A DNA stretch of 64,000 nucleotides, taken from the NCBI RefSeq assembly GCF_051401765.1, contig NC_135064.1:24278001-24342000 (forward strand), read 5' to 3'. The notes beneath the pieces were generated by a model that was not told where the DNA came from, did no database searches, and saw only the letters and a list, made by a program, of their open reading frames with translations. This document shows positions 10,718-24,902 of this stretch, in pieces (position 1 is the first letter of the stretch; every line of letters starts with the position of its first letter). This DNA is from Calliopsis andreniformis. Its lineage: Eukaryota; Arthropoda; Insecta; Hymenoptera; Andrenidae. A program made the position numbers and the translations under genes.

Positions 10718-13700
10718 ACTCTGTTAGATAATTAGTAGACGATGACACCATGTAACGTACGTAAAAATGATAGATTATTAGCGTATTAAATATCATTAAT
10801 ATTTATACTTTTATCATATATACTTTTTATACTTTTACTCGTGTATAATTTGTGTGTGTTCATCCGTGTACATGTCAGTGTCAGTGCTCCTATGAATATT
10901 TCGTGAGTCGAGTGGAGGTATACGTGTCTACGCGTGTACTTGTTATTGTTCTAATTGTCTTTTTCGCCGTGTACCCACGCGTTTCTTGCACCCAACGCGT
11001 CAGTGTCCACACGCGCGTCAGTTGCTCGTTCGTTTTAGGCCTTGATCGGAGTCGTCGCGTAGAAAACGCAAAGTTCGTCGATCCTCGGTTGCATCGTCCT
11101 CTCGCGAGCGTCGACCAGTTTTCTGACTGAGAGATCCATCACAGGGACTCCGTTCCACGATTTCCCACGGCGAGGCTTAACGAACATCTCTCAAATCGAA
11201 CGCAGTCGCGACTCTCGAGCTGGCGTATCAAAAAACGAGGCTCTAAACCCTTCAGTATCGTCAACTCGCGATGAAAATTGCGACGTCTTGTTAAACAAGG
11301 TCTCCTCGCGTTCGAGGTTATCGAAGCAGAAAAAATCGTTGATGAAAAACGCGAGAACCTGGGCTTCGAGATTAATACTCGCGGAGAGGTGTTTCAGTTC
11401 ACTGAGTCCGAGGAATTAAACGAGAGGAAACTGTAGCCTGGAATTTTCGGAGTCGGATCTTCCTACTGATTTTCTCGTATGTAGCAGAAATAATAGTATT
11501 AGAGCCTCGGAGCAGAGATATCGAGCTGGAATCCTCTTAGTCTTTCGCTGGCGGAGATTTAAAGGAATTTGAGGCTGGCGTTTGAGATTGACTTTACGCT
11601 TGCCAATTGGTTACGAAATTCTACAAATCTTCGTAACAAAGGCTCTTTAGAGGAAATCAAAAATTCGACAAATTTTAAAAATGTAAGTAAAGTAAATCCT
11701 ACTTTATTATTCGTTTAGATACCACATATCTACCTAAAGTTTGAAGAACGTAATAATGTTATGGCAGAAAGGTCGAAGCATTTAAACGTGCGATGATCAG
11801 CGAGCAACGGGACCGCTCCTCGTCGCGTAACGAGTTTACCCGCGTAAAAATATAATCTGATGGCTCCCTCCTGCTATATATAACCAGAAATCATAGCGGC
11901 CGCGCCGGCAATTAATAACGGAGTCCCCGGCGTCGATCATTAAACGGCGAGACTAATTGGAGCCACTCGAATGGCAACCAATCCACCCATCGACTGGTCG
12001 ACGTATCGCGGAAATTCGGTCCCCGACGAAAATCGCCAGTAACACGTCCCATCGAACGGGCGAATCGCGAATAAACGAGACCCGATGAAACGATACCGAT
12101 CCCCCATTTCGTTTACCATTCCTCTCCCTGGAAAACCCTTTCGTACCTCTTGGTGCTGTCTCGCGCCATTTTGCACTGAATTCTTTGTAATTATACTTTT
12201 TTTTTTTTCAAGGTAATATCGTCTGACGTGTACCCTATATCGGTTGCTTTTCCTCCGTTTTATTTATAAAAATATATATTATTGTTACTTCAGCGCTTCG
12301 ATCAGTGGAAACTATTATTTAAAGTAATACTCTTCGACATTGGTCCGGACGCGCCACTTTGCGTTCGTTGCTGATCGTCGAGCGTGGAACCGCGACGAAG
12401 CGAAAGGTTGCTCGAGAGGGTGAATCTGCCCGTGATTCTTAAAGGACTATTACGAAAGTTGAATTACGAAGCTAGTCGAAAACTACGGTTCAAGCGAAGG
12501 GATTAATACTGACAATCAAATTTTTACCCTAATTTGTATTCTAGTAAAAACCCCTTTAGACTCAATGAAAATCTTTAGTAGAAAAGTCTAGTCACAACTC
12601 TGTCTATCGATCGAATATGTTATCCTAAAAGAGAAATCGGAATCCTTAAGGTATCCTACGAACTAAAACGACCTGCAGCTAATATTCCTCCAAAATCTCT
12701 AATAATTACTTCCTTATTATTAGCCACTAACACTTCTCCCTACTGCCCTAGAAAAATCTACCTCCCTCCCTTATCGCTACCCGAAACCTCGCGACTTCGA
12801 AAGGGCACCAGCGAGCACGAAACCCAGTTTCCACCCTGGTTCGAGAACCTTCTCCCACGCTCGCGAACCGATTCACACGATCCCTGCTCCGTCATTACGC
12901 GGGAAATCAATATCGCGAGATGGTCGCGACGCGAAGCCCCTCGCGAACTGGGTTCCCCGCGTTTCGCTCGAGAATTCGGTTCGAGCGCATTCCACGCTCG
13001 CTCCCGTCTCTGCTCGTGGATCGACGCGTTCGAGGCGACCGAGGATCTCGATCCTGCGAGTAGATCGCGCGCGCTGCCACCGACGCGCGAGATACCACCT
13101 TAGGGGATGATGAAGCGTGCTTCTGTTTGCGTTCCACTCGTACGAGAGGACCGTGTGCATGCACTGCGCCTCCTCCCTCTGTCCCTGTTCCTTTTGTCCT
13201 CGTATTTCGTACAATCGTGTGTGTCTCCCTCCCCAGTGTACCTGTGTGTTGACCGTGTCCGCGTGTGTCTTTGTTTTGAATCGTTACGATAATCAGTCCG
13301 AAAGCTATGCGTCGTAATAATGTACCATATATCATATACGTATTGTAAATAAATAAATAAATATATATATACAGGATAACGTTAAATATATATATCATAT
13401 ATAATATATATATACTATGTATTTACGTGTATATCACCTTAATCCGCGCGAAAATCGATCGTGTTTAGCCATTACGTCTTTAGGTAAGTTTCCGAACGCG
13501 AAAATGAGTGAGCGAGCGAGCGAGATCCGGGAATGAAACGCGAGTCTCACGCGGGCGCGAGCGACCGATCCGCGCTCGCGTTCCGCCCGCGGCGCGGATC
13601 GCCTCTCGGTTGAACGTCCTGCCCGTCACCGACAGCAGCGTCCTCGTTCTCTCCCTCCATATCATTCATCCCCCGGTTCAACGTCTCCGGTTCGATCGTC

Positions 13701-15480
13701 CTTCTTTCCTCTCCCCCTCGGGCTTTCATCCCTCGCTGGTTTACCAACCGGCCAGCCCCGGCTAGATGGCTCGCTGCTCGACGCAAGATCATCGCGATGC
13801 CCTACATTCTCCACATTTTCTCTCGCTCTGTCTTCTCTCGGTCGATCGGCGAACGCGACATGTTGAGGAGTCACCAAACCAGCCAGAAATATTCGCAATT
13901 CAATTACGTTCGTGGCAAATGTATGCGTTGGACTGAGGGGACAAATTTTGGCTGCGACTGCGAGGCTGTGGCGTCTGGTTTTCTGTAGAACTTTCTGGAG
14001 AATCGTGGAGAAATTAGTAGATTGCAGTTGCAAGAGGATATAAGAATTTGTGTAGTGGTTTAGCTTGTAGGAGTTCTAGGGAACAATTATAAAATTGGCG
14101 TTTTCTTGCTCTTCTAACAAGATGAGGAACAGAAGTGTCTCTTTTTCATCCGACTATGAGTACACTCTTATTCCATTGTTATTTCGACCATCGATCATAT
14201 AGAAAAAGCAAGGGACCATTGAGAAACATTCCCAGCGTCAGCGAAAATTTCACATTTCAAACCAAATTTCTCAAATTCTTGGCTCAAGTCTTCTCGATTC
14301 TATCTCGAAGATCCTGCGTTGGTTTGAGGACTCCTTTATCCACGGATCAGTCATAAACGTCGACGCGCGTCTGTCGTTCGTCTAGCACGCGTTCTTAAGT
14401 AATCTTAAGTAACTATAGGAGCATTGGGCAGTAGTTCGTGCTTCCTCTCTCGGCTCCCTCCAGCACGCTCTCCACTTTGTCGCGTCATCTGTCGTTTAAG
14501 TGGGTCACCGTCATCGGAGTCATCCTTACTGCGCCTCCCCTTTGAGGACAGATCTGTTTCACTTCGCTCGCTCCTCCAGCTTCGTCCTCTTCTCCCTTCG
14601 TTCTTTGACGTCGCGTTGCGTCGATCCAAGGGGATCAAGCGGAAATCGAGTCGAGTGGCGGAAGAGTGTGTACCGAATTCCGTGGATGGCCCGGTTTGCC
14701 CGCCACTCGTCCGCCGTCATCCAGTTCTGGCGAACGGATTTATCGGTAAACGAATTCCAGCCGTTCCAGCCCCGTTCGTTTCACGGCTGGCTTCGCTCGT
14801 TGTTCGACGAAACCGGCCACGAGACCCGACCGATCGACCGTGCGACGACTAACGACCACCAGCTCCAGCGATTGGAGAAGAATTGTTCCGGGGACGATCT
14901 TTGGGAACGATTTTTGGAGTGAAGGTTGCAAGCGAAACGCTGGATTTGTACCTTCTGGATTTACAATTTCGAGGGGAATGAAATTGAAGTGTCGATGAAG
15001 ATGATGAGAGATCTTTTGGTACAGGAAGCAACAAATGAGGAAAATAAACTAATTATTGATAGGAAATGTCAAGAAGCTGGGAGAGGATCGAGGTGCAGTA
15101 GACGTTACCTACTGCTATTTGGGATAACGATAATAAGAAAATGTCAATTGAGGCTTGGATTATAATTTAACACTAGCCACAAAGAATAGAATTAATCATC
15201 AATAAAGTACTTCAGGTTTAAGTCTCCTGTTAAGCCGATGAATGGAGGTTCTACTATATTTAGAACGATAGGAACGAGCGAAGAAACTAGTAATAGAACA
15301 GAAAATAATTGTTGAAAGAAATAGGAAATTTCAAAGAAAGTTCTCACGTTCCCAGATCGTCCCACTCGTTTTCTTTTCCAATCTCTTTCACTGTCTACTT
15401 TGCGACGCTGCTGACCGACGACCGAAAGGACGTCCCCTAACAGCAGTGACGTTAACTAAAAACCTACGGTGCCCCACGTC
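10718..15480. other. Non-coding stretch
   Basis: GT-rich plus-strand sequence at 10840-11050 and 13180-13290, GC-rich patches at 12850-13150 and 13500-13800, and TA-rich sequence at 13350-13430. A 16-bp word shared with MITE 2 (AAAGGTCGAAGCATTT) occurs at 11768-11783. Overlapping frames at 12873-13398 and 14424-14922 are not recognisable. Confidence 0.6.
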
Positions 15481-15666
15481 ACACGCGCTCTTCTCTTCGA
15501 TAGATTAACCACACTACATTGATATAAATATATATGTATGTGTGTATGCGTATATATGTGTGTATGGTACTCGTTTTACAGCAACTAGGATCGTTTAATC
15601 TACAAATACAGTTTTACGTCGGGAATGTTATACGAGCGGGTCGATGTCTGTATAATTCGCACTTAA

Positions 15667-15772
15667 GGGGTAAATGTTACGAATTAGGGGGCGGGGGGGT
15701 GGTAGACTCGTCGAAGGATTGTTGGTAAACGAGGGGGGTATATAATTTTTACGTTGCTCGGAGGGGTGGGGG
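15667..15772 (+). other. G-run cluster (G-quadruplex potential)
   Basis: Plus-strand runs including GGGGGCGGGGGGG, GGGGGG and GGGGTGGGGG within 106 bp, directly before an AT-rich block. Confidence 0.6.
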
Positions 15773-17132
15773 ACGTTTACGCGATTATTAATATCAATCT
15801 GTAATAGCATCGTACCGATTACGATACGGGTTTTGGATAATACTTAATTCATCCGTCGTTATTATCAATATAATAATATAATATATATTTATATATCATA
15901 CACAGAGCGTAAGTATATAATATTTATCGTCATATATATTTAGATTTAAATATTACTTTTAAACTTTTATAACGTTTCATAGATCGAAAAATAAATATAA
16001 AAATAAACCGGGCATTTAGGTATTAATATTTTTGTATTAATAATTTCTCATCTTTTCCATCCTTTCCCTTCACCTTCCAGCTATCGACCATTCCATGTCT
16101 TCTCCCTTTAATTTCTCTCGCATCTCCCTTCCCTCATTCACTTTCTTCCTCCTTCGCTCTCGTTCTCTTGTCCATCTCGGATCACCAGCACGGCAGCGAA
16201 TCGACGAACGCCCTGATAATAAGTCCATCTCGATGTCACTTCTTTCATCACACCGTCATTTTATCGAAGTTATCGTTCTTTCATCGGGCTCATTGCGAAT
16301 GTGTCCCGCCCACGCGCGTCTATACTCGATCAGCAATTCTTTTTATTTGTAATATTCTTGTGCGTTTGTTGGATCGAGGGAGTTCGAATATCGCGCGATT
16401 TAGCTACTTCTTTTTTCACATCATTTCACAATGATCTACGTTGCTTTACTTTGTCCATGTTTATTCGCGGGCATAGTCTTTCAAACGCGAACTTTGGACC
16501 CTTTTTACAACAGATCTCAACGCTTCGTTACTTCGCTACGTGGCTGTTGATAAACGAAGTATATTTCGAAATCTAAGTTCTGGATTAGGGCCTCGGTTCG
16601 CCCAGGTCTCGCTCCAATTTCGAGTCGTTCGTCGAGACGCTTCTCGAACGCTGGCGACCCCGTCCGATCGATTTGAGCCCAACGCGAATCACGTGTCCAA
16701 GTTTAAATGAGCCACACGCGCCAGTTTATTAATTACGATAAATAAGATTTCTCTCTTCATTCTTTTTTCTCTCTTTTTTGTTTGTTTGTTTGAGCATTTC
16801 GCACCGTTCACGAAAAAGTATAAAATTAATTATTCTTTATCACGTGCTCCGTGTCACCTCATTCTCTCTGTCTCTCGCGCTCTCCCCTTTCTCTCCCACA
16901 CTTTCATAATTATTAGTCTCTCTGTTCGAACAACGCGCTCCGTTTTCCCGCGTACCTTTCCTCCATTTTCCCACCTTATCAATGATTTTTCCAATCTATT
17001 CGAGCATCGATCAGTCTCGATTTCAACGAATTCGAATACCTTGTTCGTTTCTTTTTTTCCCCCTTAATTCGACGTTCGTGAACGATCGCGACTTCCAAGT
17101 TGACGCCTCTTTCTTAACACGACTAATGCGAA

Positions 17133-17172
<40 letters not shown>

Positions 17173-18130
17173 ATATATATAGTGTATAATTATGTATACG
17201 TATGTATAGATGCATTCTGAATCGATACATTTTACATATAAATGTGTGAATACGCGTGTTTCTGTGTACATGTGTCGTGCGTGTATGTCTTTTGCGCGTC
17301 GCCTACGCTCGAGTTCGTGTGTCCTTTCATCTCGTAATCCTTACTCGACAAATACAATCATTTTACGTTTAATATATGCATACGTTCCTTTCGCGCTTTC
17401 CTTTCTCTTTTATTTTTACTCAGTTTCTTTTTTCGTCTCGAAAACGCGTCGCATGGACAAAATGTTTTTCTATCGCCTAGGATCGTTATCATAATAAAAT
17501 AGAAAAAACCTCGTTTTCACCAGAGGTCACGGCTCTATGCTATAATAATAATCATAATCATAATCATACTCATAATGTAATAATAATAATAATCATAATA
17601 TATATATATAATATATATAAATATCTATGTAATACGCGTTTTATAATTTTACATTCATAATATGTAATTTTTAATATATATATATATAATTTTTGTTTTA
17701 TATTTATATTCATATATATATATTCATTTTTAATTAATATATATATATATATATATTTATGTATCTTGCTTAATATTAAATTTTATTCTTTTTTTCCTCG
17801 CACCTTTCAGATATCTCTGACAGAATAGCTGCCAGCTCTGTTTACGAATTTCTTTTTCTTACTTTTCTCTTTTACCACTCTTGGCTCCGTACTTCTTGCA
17901 TAATTCTACACTCGGACTTAAAAACGAACCGCCGTTACACGGGAACACTAACTAATATCTAGTAATGCTCGTGAATGTCTCGAAAGTCTAGATCGTCGGA
18001 AGATTTCAATCACCGCCGACCCATCGTTCTGTCCGATTTAATTATTATTCTATAGATATATGTATACCTCTATGTATATATAATATATACTTTTCAATTC
18101 TCCCTTTTTCACATAAATTTGGACAATGAC
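15773..18130 (+). other. Pyrimidine- and AT-rich block
   Basis: Strong T+C excess on the plus strand (16020-17110), TG-rich words (17210-17300), then TA/AATAAT runs. No protein-like frame survives removal of low complexity. Texture resembles insect 3' UTR or intron sequence read on the plus strand. Confidence 0.5.
17137..17168 (+). repeat. (TA)16 microsatellite
   Basis: Perfect TA run in an AT-rich stretch. Further TA and AATAAT runs occur at 17541-17760. Confidence 0.95.
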
Positions 18131-21100
18131 GCAGTCGAAATATTCCGAACAGTTTCGTACTAATTCACAGCGATCGAATTTGTTCGTTTCAGCAAACGAT
18201 TTTTTAGACACGGGAGATTCAAATAATTATCTCGAATATTTTCAACGAAGAGTAGAATCAAAAAAATTGTGGACTTACTCTACACGAACCAATATATTAA
18301 TCTTTGCTCGCGTGGACGCGATGATTAATTATGACAAACTAGGAAAAACCCGATTTATTTTCGGTGGGGTGAACGCGGCTTAGGGGTGGGCAACCCTCAG
18401 TCGGTTCGTTCACTCTGTGGCACCTGCGCCGATAAAATGTCCGGCTGTTTACTCCGCAAACACTGTGCACCGAAAACGCATAGCAACGTAAATACTACGT
18501 GACTTCGGACCTCGAAAGTAGCTTTGAAAATTTGCTGCAATCGCGTTACGGAAATAGCGAGACGATCGCTGCTACTGACATTCTTTCCAAGCTACTCTTT
18601 TCTTCATCCATTCCGCAAGTAACGAATCTGTAATGTCTCTACGAGAACAGAAAAAAAATAGAAGAAACGATTCCCCCAAAAAAATAAGTTTCAAATTGAA
18701 GCAATAACGTAAATTACACGCCTCGAAATATAAATCTCGGAAACCAGTTCCGAAAATTACAGAGGATCATCGATGCACGTATTATTAATTCCGATAAACG
18801 CATTCCCCAGCAAACGGTGGCTGAGAATCCCTGCGGGCGACGAGCATTCCCTCGCCAACTGGCGAACTCCAGATACATAGCATTACCTTCCATGTTTTCC
18901 ACCAAAGTCTAAATTCCAGCAACAACTTCTCTAAAACATCTCGCTGTTAAGCCCAAAGGAGCACCACTCGACAAGCAGATGTCTGCTGAAAGTGGCTGAA
19001 GCTAATCCCAAGCATCTTGATAGTCACGAGCCTACCGAGAGACGAGTTCCTTCCTTCGTCAATCTCAAACCAAAGAGAGCACACAGACACAGGACATGCG
19101 AGATAATAATATGCATTTATTTGCGCAAATCGTCGATCGTCTATCTGATAGCGAGTGAGAGCCACTGGCAAGTTGTAAGAGGGTGGTCGGACAGGGCGTC
19201 GCCGCGTCTCCGCGACCCCCACGAGCTATCGACCGAAAGGGAAGAGGGAAAGAGAGGGTCGACGCCGAGAGAGAAGGGCGTCCGAGGGCCAGCAACAGAA
19301 GAAATAGGGGAACCGAAGGGAGAAAAGAAAGGGAGGAATAACGGTGCTCGTAGAAGAGCGAGGAGGAACGAGCAGCATTTACTAGTCTCGCAAAACAGTT
19401 ACGCCCTACATCGTCCCCCTGCCCACCGTCGGAGAGCATTCCGTGCCCTTAAAGGAGAACGAGGGAAAAAAAACGCGACAGAATCTGCAGGGGGGTTACA
19501 CAGACGGATCGATTCTCGATGAACCCATAAGCCATGGCCGATCGCTGGGGGTTATTAGCGATGAATCGTAGTCGATATTGAAGCTCTGAGACGAAAATAT
19601 GGGTGGCAAGAGGAAAAATGAGGGAGACGAATTTATGGAAACCTGGAAATTGAAAAAGGGTTAAATTATGGTCACTGGGAAGAGAGGAGTAATGGGAATG
19701 GATAGTTTTCTCGTTAGAGTAATTGGAGTGTTACTGAAAGGGGCTGACTAGGAGTTTGGAGACTTGTGATTGTGATGAGTGATGATTGATTTCTTATAAT
19801 ATAAGTTTATCCCCGAAGAGGTGAGAAATAAGTCAGAAAAGGATTAGAAATACGAAAATATTAAAGAAGAAGCACAGACCCAGATTTAGCAAAGTAATTA
19901 AGAACGATTCTACTCGAGATTTGCCAGAGTTGTTGAGAACAGCGTCGTCCCCTCGGCAAAAAATAAATTCTATCAATAAAGCGTGGCAGATAAAAGTGTA
20001 TCGAGCTGTAAGGCCTCCGTGAGATCGCGATTACTGGTTTCACAGTGGAGAACCGGTGGTCGTTTTAAGGCTTCCCTGGGATCGCCGCACGATCCAGATC
20101 GAGCGTCGCGGAACCGCGTCGTGACGCTGACCCGCCTCACGGACCTTGAAAACGGAGCTTAAACTCCCGTGACGCGCTGCATTCTAACGAGACGGTGGGA
20201 AACCATCAGAGGGAAAAAGAGGAATAGAGAGCTAACCTAGAATTATCGATGAACCCTTCCACGCCTCCTGCCACATCAAAAATCGAGATTCTAGAATCTT
20301 ATTCCTATGAGTACGAGTACCTATCCTAAAAACTGTACGACATCGAGATATACTTTTCCTCTTATCTTAAACATCTTCTCCACGCCCCTCTTCGATTGTT
20401 TGCCTTGAACCTTTCGAAGAGAGGCGTTTTGGTGCCCTCCTGACGGGGCTACTGTAAAGTACCGTCGTTCGCCGCGGATCAGCCTTTATGAAATACTTAT
20501 CGAGCGACGAGATTGAATTGAAAATATTCAAAGGGTAAATTTGAACTTTCGACGACGACGTTCGGGGAACCATTACGATATACAAGGAGATCTACGAGCA
20601 CTATGATTCGAGAATTCTTATTCTACAAACGCTATATACGTCAATTGCCTTCGTTTCGAGAGGCTCACTCATGCATCGAATTATTGCAAGTGCTGTGTCG
20701 TATCCTTTGTCAACGACATTAACTCCCCGCGCCCCTAACGCGCCAGACATCGAAGATAACGCTTCAGTCTCTTTTCTCTCTTACGTAACGAGCCCTCTTC
20801 CCACCCCCGATACAGCGATTCGAAGTTATTAAAGGCGAGACAGAAAAAAAAAAATAATGTCCTGGGCACGATAGACAGTCGCCTACAGCCCTGAGAGTGG
20901 CCTCGAGATACTAGAACCCATGCGTCTTCCTTTCTCTTCCCCCGTTCCCTATCTGAGTCTCTTCTCCCTTCAACCCCTGCCGACGGTGAGAGAGCGTTCA
21001 CTGCGATTTTCCAGCAACGTGTGTTGGCTTCTACATATATCAGAGAGCGGAATCGTGCGAGAGCTAGAGCGCGGTTGCCGTTATCGATCTACTGCGGAGC

Positions 21101-22226
21101 AACGGAGGCTGCTGGAGAGTACAAAGTCGAAGCTCGGGGGTGGCAAAGTGAGAAAGGGGGATGGTCGAAGGGGTGAGCTGGTCATGCTCGCCGAGTCGTG
21201 CCGCGTGGTTGGAAATCGCTGCACCCGACTCGACACCGTTTTCCATGCTCGTCGTGGTCCCGATTGGGCCACCGCTGGCCCCAATGCAGTGGCGTGGGTG
21301 GTGAGGGGCTTGCTCATGATCAGTGTTAATAATACTCCTGAAGAGAAATTAAGAATTGAAGCTTCTTATGGGAGGGACGAAGCAGAAGCTAAATACAGTA
21401 GGACCTTGATTATGCGAAGTACCACGAAATCGAACGTTGAAGAATTCTCTTGATGGCTGGCCTTATTTTCTTCAGCAAGATACTAATACTTCACTGTGGG
21501 AGTCCTAATCGATGGCCTCCTGTTCTCTCACGAAATAGTAGAAATTTTGAATATTCGAGGCTTAGTTAATCGAGATTCCACTGTGGTCCAGAATGCGATG
21601 TAAGAATTACTGGGCCCAACTATAGTCCTCTTTCCCCTATCCCACGTAAGTGATTTTAGCGAATCTAGCAGTTGTTCTGGGGCGACCGTCTCGCCAAGGC
21701 AAGTTCCAAACTTCCCCTGCCAATTTCCTCGCCACCGACATAACTTCTGCCAACGCAAAAACGAGCGTTTTACGAAGGGGCGAATAAAGTCTACCGAGTC
21801 TCCTTGGCATCGTTTCAGAGTGTAAGCCACCCACTTTCGAACTCGACGAGGTCAAACACACCGCCGCGAGGCACGGTTATTAATAACTTTCGATTTTCAT
21901 GATGGTTTATTCTGATCATGGGTCTATTAGGGCATCACGAGAAGAGACACGGCTGGGGAAGTTCGCGGGGGAACATTTTCGCGGGAACCCTGCGAGAAGG
22001 AGAGAGACAAAGAGAGGCAAGAGGCCGCGGACGTATCGGGGAACGGCAACCTCGCACCCTAACCCGCGCCACCATCACGACGACGGCATCGACCGCAGCC
22101 CCAACGCTGCAATGCGACGTTGCCATCCCAACGGGCAACAGCCCTTGCGGCCGAGCCGCTCCGGGGGCCGTGGACAGATTTTCGGGGCACGCTCCTGTGC
22201 CGCGCGTCCGGTCATTGGTCGGCGGA
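18131..22226. other. Non-coding stretch with purine-rich and GC-rich patches
   Basis: Purine-rich sequence at 19230-19350 accounts for the 176-residue frame there. The 177-residue frame 20920-21453 and the frames in the GC-rich patch 21950-22290 show no domain. Short direct repeat AAGGC(C/T)TCC(G/C)TG at about 20010 and 20069. Confidence 0.6.
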
Positions 22227-22283
22227 GACACGCGACCCCCAGGACCGTCTCGACCAATGCAAAAACCACGTGGTCCTAATTCC
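22227..22283 (+). repeat. 57-bp duplicated block, copy 1, with CCACGTGG E-box
   Basis: Aligns without gaps to 22979-23035, 46 of 57 positions identical. The longest shared block is CCACGTGGTCCTAATTCC (18 bp), preceded by CCAGGACCGT shared at the same spacing. It sits at the downstream edge of a GC-rich patch (21950-22290). No frame explains the conservation. Confidence 0.7.
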
Positions 22284-22978
22284 TTCGCATCTGTCGAACT
22301 TATAGCGAGAACGACGCTGTATAGAGGTTCTAGACCGTTCGTTGACACGATTGCTACCATCGTCAGATGTAAGAGACGTGGAACACATCAAGTCTGATTT
22401 CTATATTTGTTTTTGGATTATCTATGTAATAATACGAATTTTTTATTCTATAATTATAAGAATAAATGAAATCTGCTATTTTTTAATGTTTACATAAGCG
22501 GAAGTATAAAGATTTTTTGTAAGGAAACAGAAATATTGTGTCTTATGAATTCTCTTAATCTGCCATGGTAGCGAACTTGTTAATAGAGTTTCCAGGTTAA
22601 AGTAGTTTAGTATAGAGTAAGGAATACAGTAAATGGTGTCCTGTGTATGAACCCCTATCTGAGTAAGTAGGATCATGGACCTTTTTGAGTGAAGAAAGAT
22701 AAGTGAGATTGTGAAATTTCAATTAAAAATCAACAATATATGATAATAAAATATCCCTTCCACGCTTAGTTGAGTCTACGAACCACATTGTTACAGTTAC
22801 TTTTCAAAGTTATAATTATAATTAATAGAAAAGGTAGTTTCAGTAGAGGCTTGTTTTCAACCCCCAAACTCAGTAACAAATAAAAAAACTTTTTCCATAA
22901 AAAAAATATAATATGAACGTACGAAAATTAGGGATATGAGAGTGATGGAAGGAGAACATGGTTTTCTAATTCGATGCG

Positions 22979-23035
22979 GACACGCTATTACCAGGACCGT
23001 GTCGAGAAACGCGAGACCCACGTGGTCCTAATTCC
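22979..23035 (+). repeat. 57-bp duplicated block, copy 2, with CCACGTGG E-box
   Basis: Direct gapless counterpart of 22227-22283. The 695 bp between copies are AT-rich and unlike the GC-rich flank of copy 1, so either a small segment was duplicated around older AT-rich sequence or AT-rich sequence was inserted into a duplicated motif. Confidence 0.7.
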
Positions 23036-24267
23036 CACACCCTCCACGGCATGATTAATCGTTCCCGAGCGAGCGCAGACGGATAATTAATAAGATTCGC
23101 AACGATGCGATTGAAAGTTCGGTGATTGAAAGAATGAAAACGGCCGAGAAATGAAAAACGCGCGATTGTGACGTGTTCTGGAACCGTCGACCCCTCGAGT
23201 CCGATGGAAATTTGATACCCGGAGAAGATTCGATGGAAAAACGGCGAAGAGAAATGAAATGCGGACGAATGCGCAAATGAAAGCGGCGTAATTTTCGTGT
23301 CCCATTTGGGTTCGTTTCAATGCCCGCGACGCGGTCTATCGTGGAGGACAGAGAGCGGCGAGAGAGAGAGGAGAGAAATGATAGAGTCCGGGAAACGCGA
23401 AACGCACGAAAGAGAACGAAAATGAGAAAAATTAAGAGTCGATGTATAAAAATCACGTAACATTTTATTATAAACTCGTTTTCCAGTATAGGTGTAATGC
23501 ATGGTGTGTACGTGTTGCTATTCTTGGCTGTATATTCCTTTTTCAACGTCTTTTCTAGTCTTCGCGCGTATGTGTGTGTGTATCTTTCTTTTTTAATAAA
23601 ATATTTGGTACCGCTTCGTAGGAATTCTTACATTAGACCACAACAAATTCGATTTCTTTTTTCCTTCTCGGTTTCTTTTTCTGGTATTTTCGAGTCTAAG
23701 AGAGATCGCGAATTAAATCGTTTTTCTTTTCGCAGTCGACCACCGATTTTCTTTCGTTCACAGAAATGAAAATCGCGCGGCTCTCATCCGCGGCCGCTCG
23801 ATCGAATCAAATGAATAATAGGAGAGAACACAAGTTTTCTTAGTCGCCATTGTATAAAAATAAACGATTTTGGAAGTAGGATTGCAGCCGACGGGGTACG
23901 GACGTCGGCGATGCACTTTCGAAATTGACATCCGCCGTGTCTCGGGCTGTTCGCGCGACATACAAAGATTATCGAGAATGCTCTTTCGCAATCTATATAT
24001 AATAATAATAATCATATATATTATCGTATATATATATTATATATAAATATAAAAAATCATCCGACAAAAATATATTACGGGATAAAATATGCATTTTTCG
24101 ATAAGTAGCTCGGTTCTTACCGTGAACAGTAATAATCGTTATCGATAGTTTAATTGCTCTCGCAGGCGCTAATCATATGCATAGTATCAACTATAATATC
24201 AGTGACAATAATATGTATATATATATATATATATGTATCTATATATATATATATGACAGTGATAAAC

Positions 24268-24337
24268 TTAATAATAATATTAATAATAATAATGATGATG
24301 ATGATAATAATAATAATATAATAATAATAATAATAAA
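24268..24337 (+). repeat. (AAT)n/(GAT)n compound microsatellite
   Basis: AAT units with an internal GATGATGATGAT block. The Asn/Asp- and Ile-rich frames over it on both strands are artefacts. Confidence 0.95.
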
Positions 24338-24800
24338 GATAATTATAATCATAAAATATTTCGTTCAATTTAATAATTAAATTAGGACTGTCGAGTTGTT
24401 GCATCTGACATATGTAATTTCTTTCTTTTCTTATTTGCACTTTCTCTCGGTTCGATCGTGATCAGAAAATGATCAGAAAAAATGAAATGAAACGCAATCA
24501 ACCGCAGACGAATCAACGCGCGAGAACCGAGCGAAAATTGTCCTCTAAACGACTACGCGTAATACATAATGTATGTTATAATGTACATATAATATACGTA
24601 TTTTATATATAAATCTCTGTCATCTCTTTTTTCATCTTTTCGATTAATCATTTTTATCTTCGCTGCGACAACTTTCGTTTCGATTATGTTAACAACCAAT
24701 CGACTAAACATAAAGTGCTTCGTTGAACAACCGGACGAGAACACAGGGAGAACATAAGTACACGATGTATGAAAATCATATTATATATTAGAATATCCAT

Positions 24801-24816
24801 AATAATAATAATAATC

Positions 24817-24870
<54 letters not shown>

Positions 24871-24902
24871 CAATAATAATCAATAATAATAATAATAATA
24901 AT
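24801..24902 (+). repeat. (AAT)n microsatellite with CAATAAT interruptions
   Basis: About 34 trinucleotide units over 102 bp, broken by ATC-type units at three places. Confidence 0.95.

Noticed and set aside
18992..19522. 176-residue plus-strand frame
   Set aside because: Mostly Arg/Lys/Glu from purine-rich sequence; GTG start, no domain and no splice context.
20920..21453. 177-residue plus-strand frame
   Set aside because: No recognisable family, overlapped by minus-strand frames and no supporting signals.
21899..22397. Overlapping frames of 126-159 residues on both strands
   Set aside because: Local GC-rich patch removes stop codons in several frames at once; none resembles a protein family.
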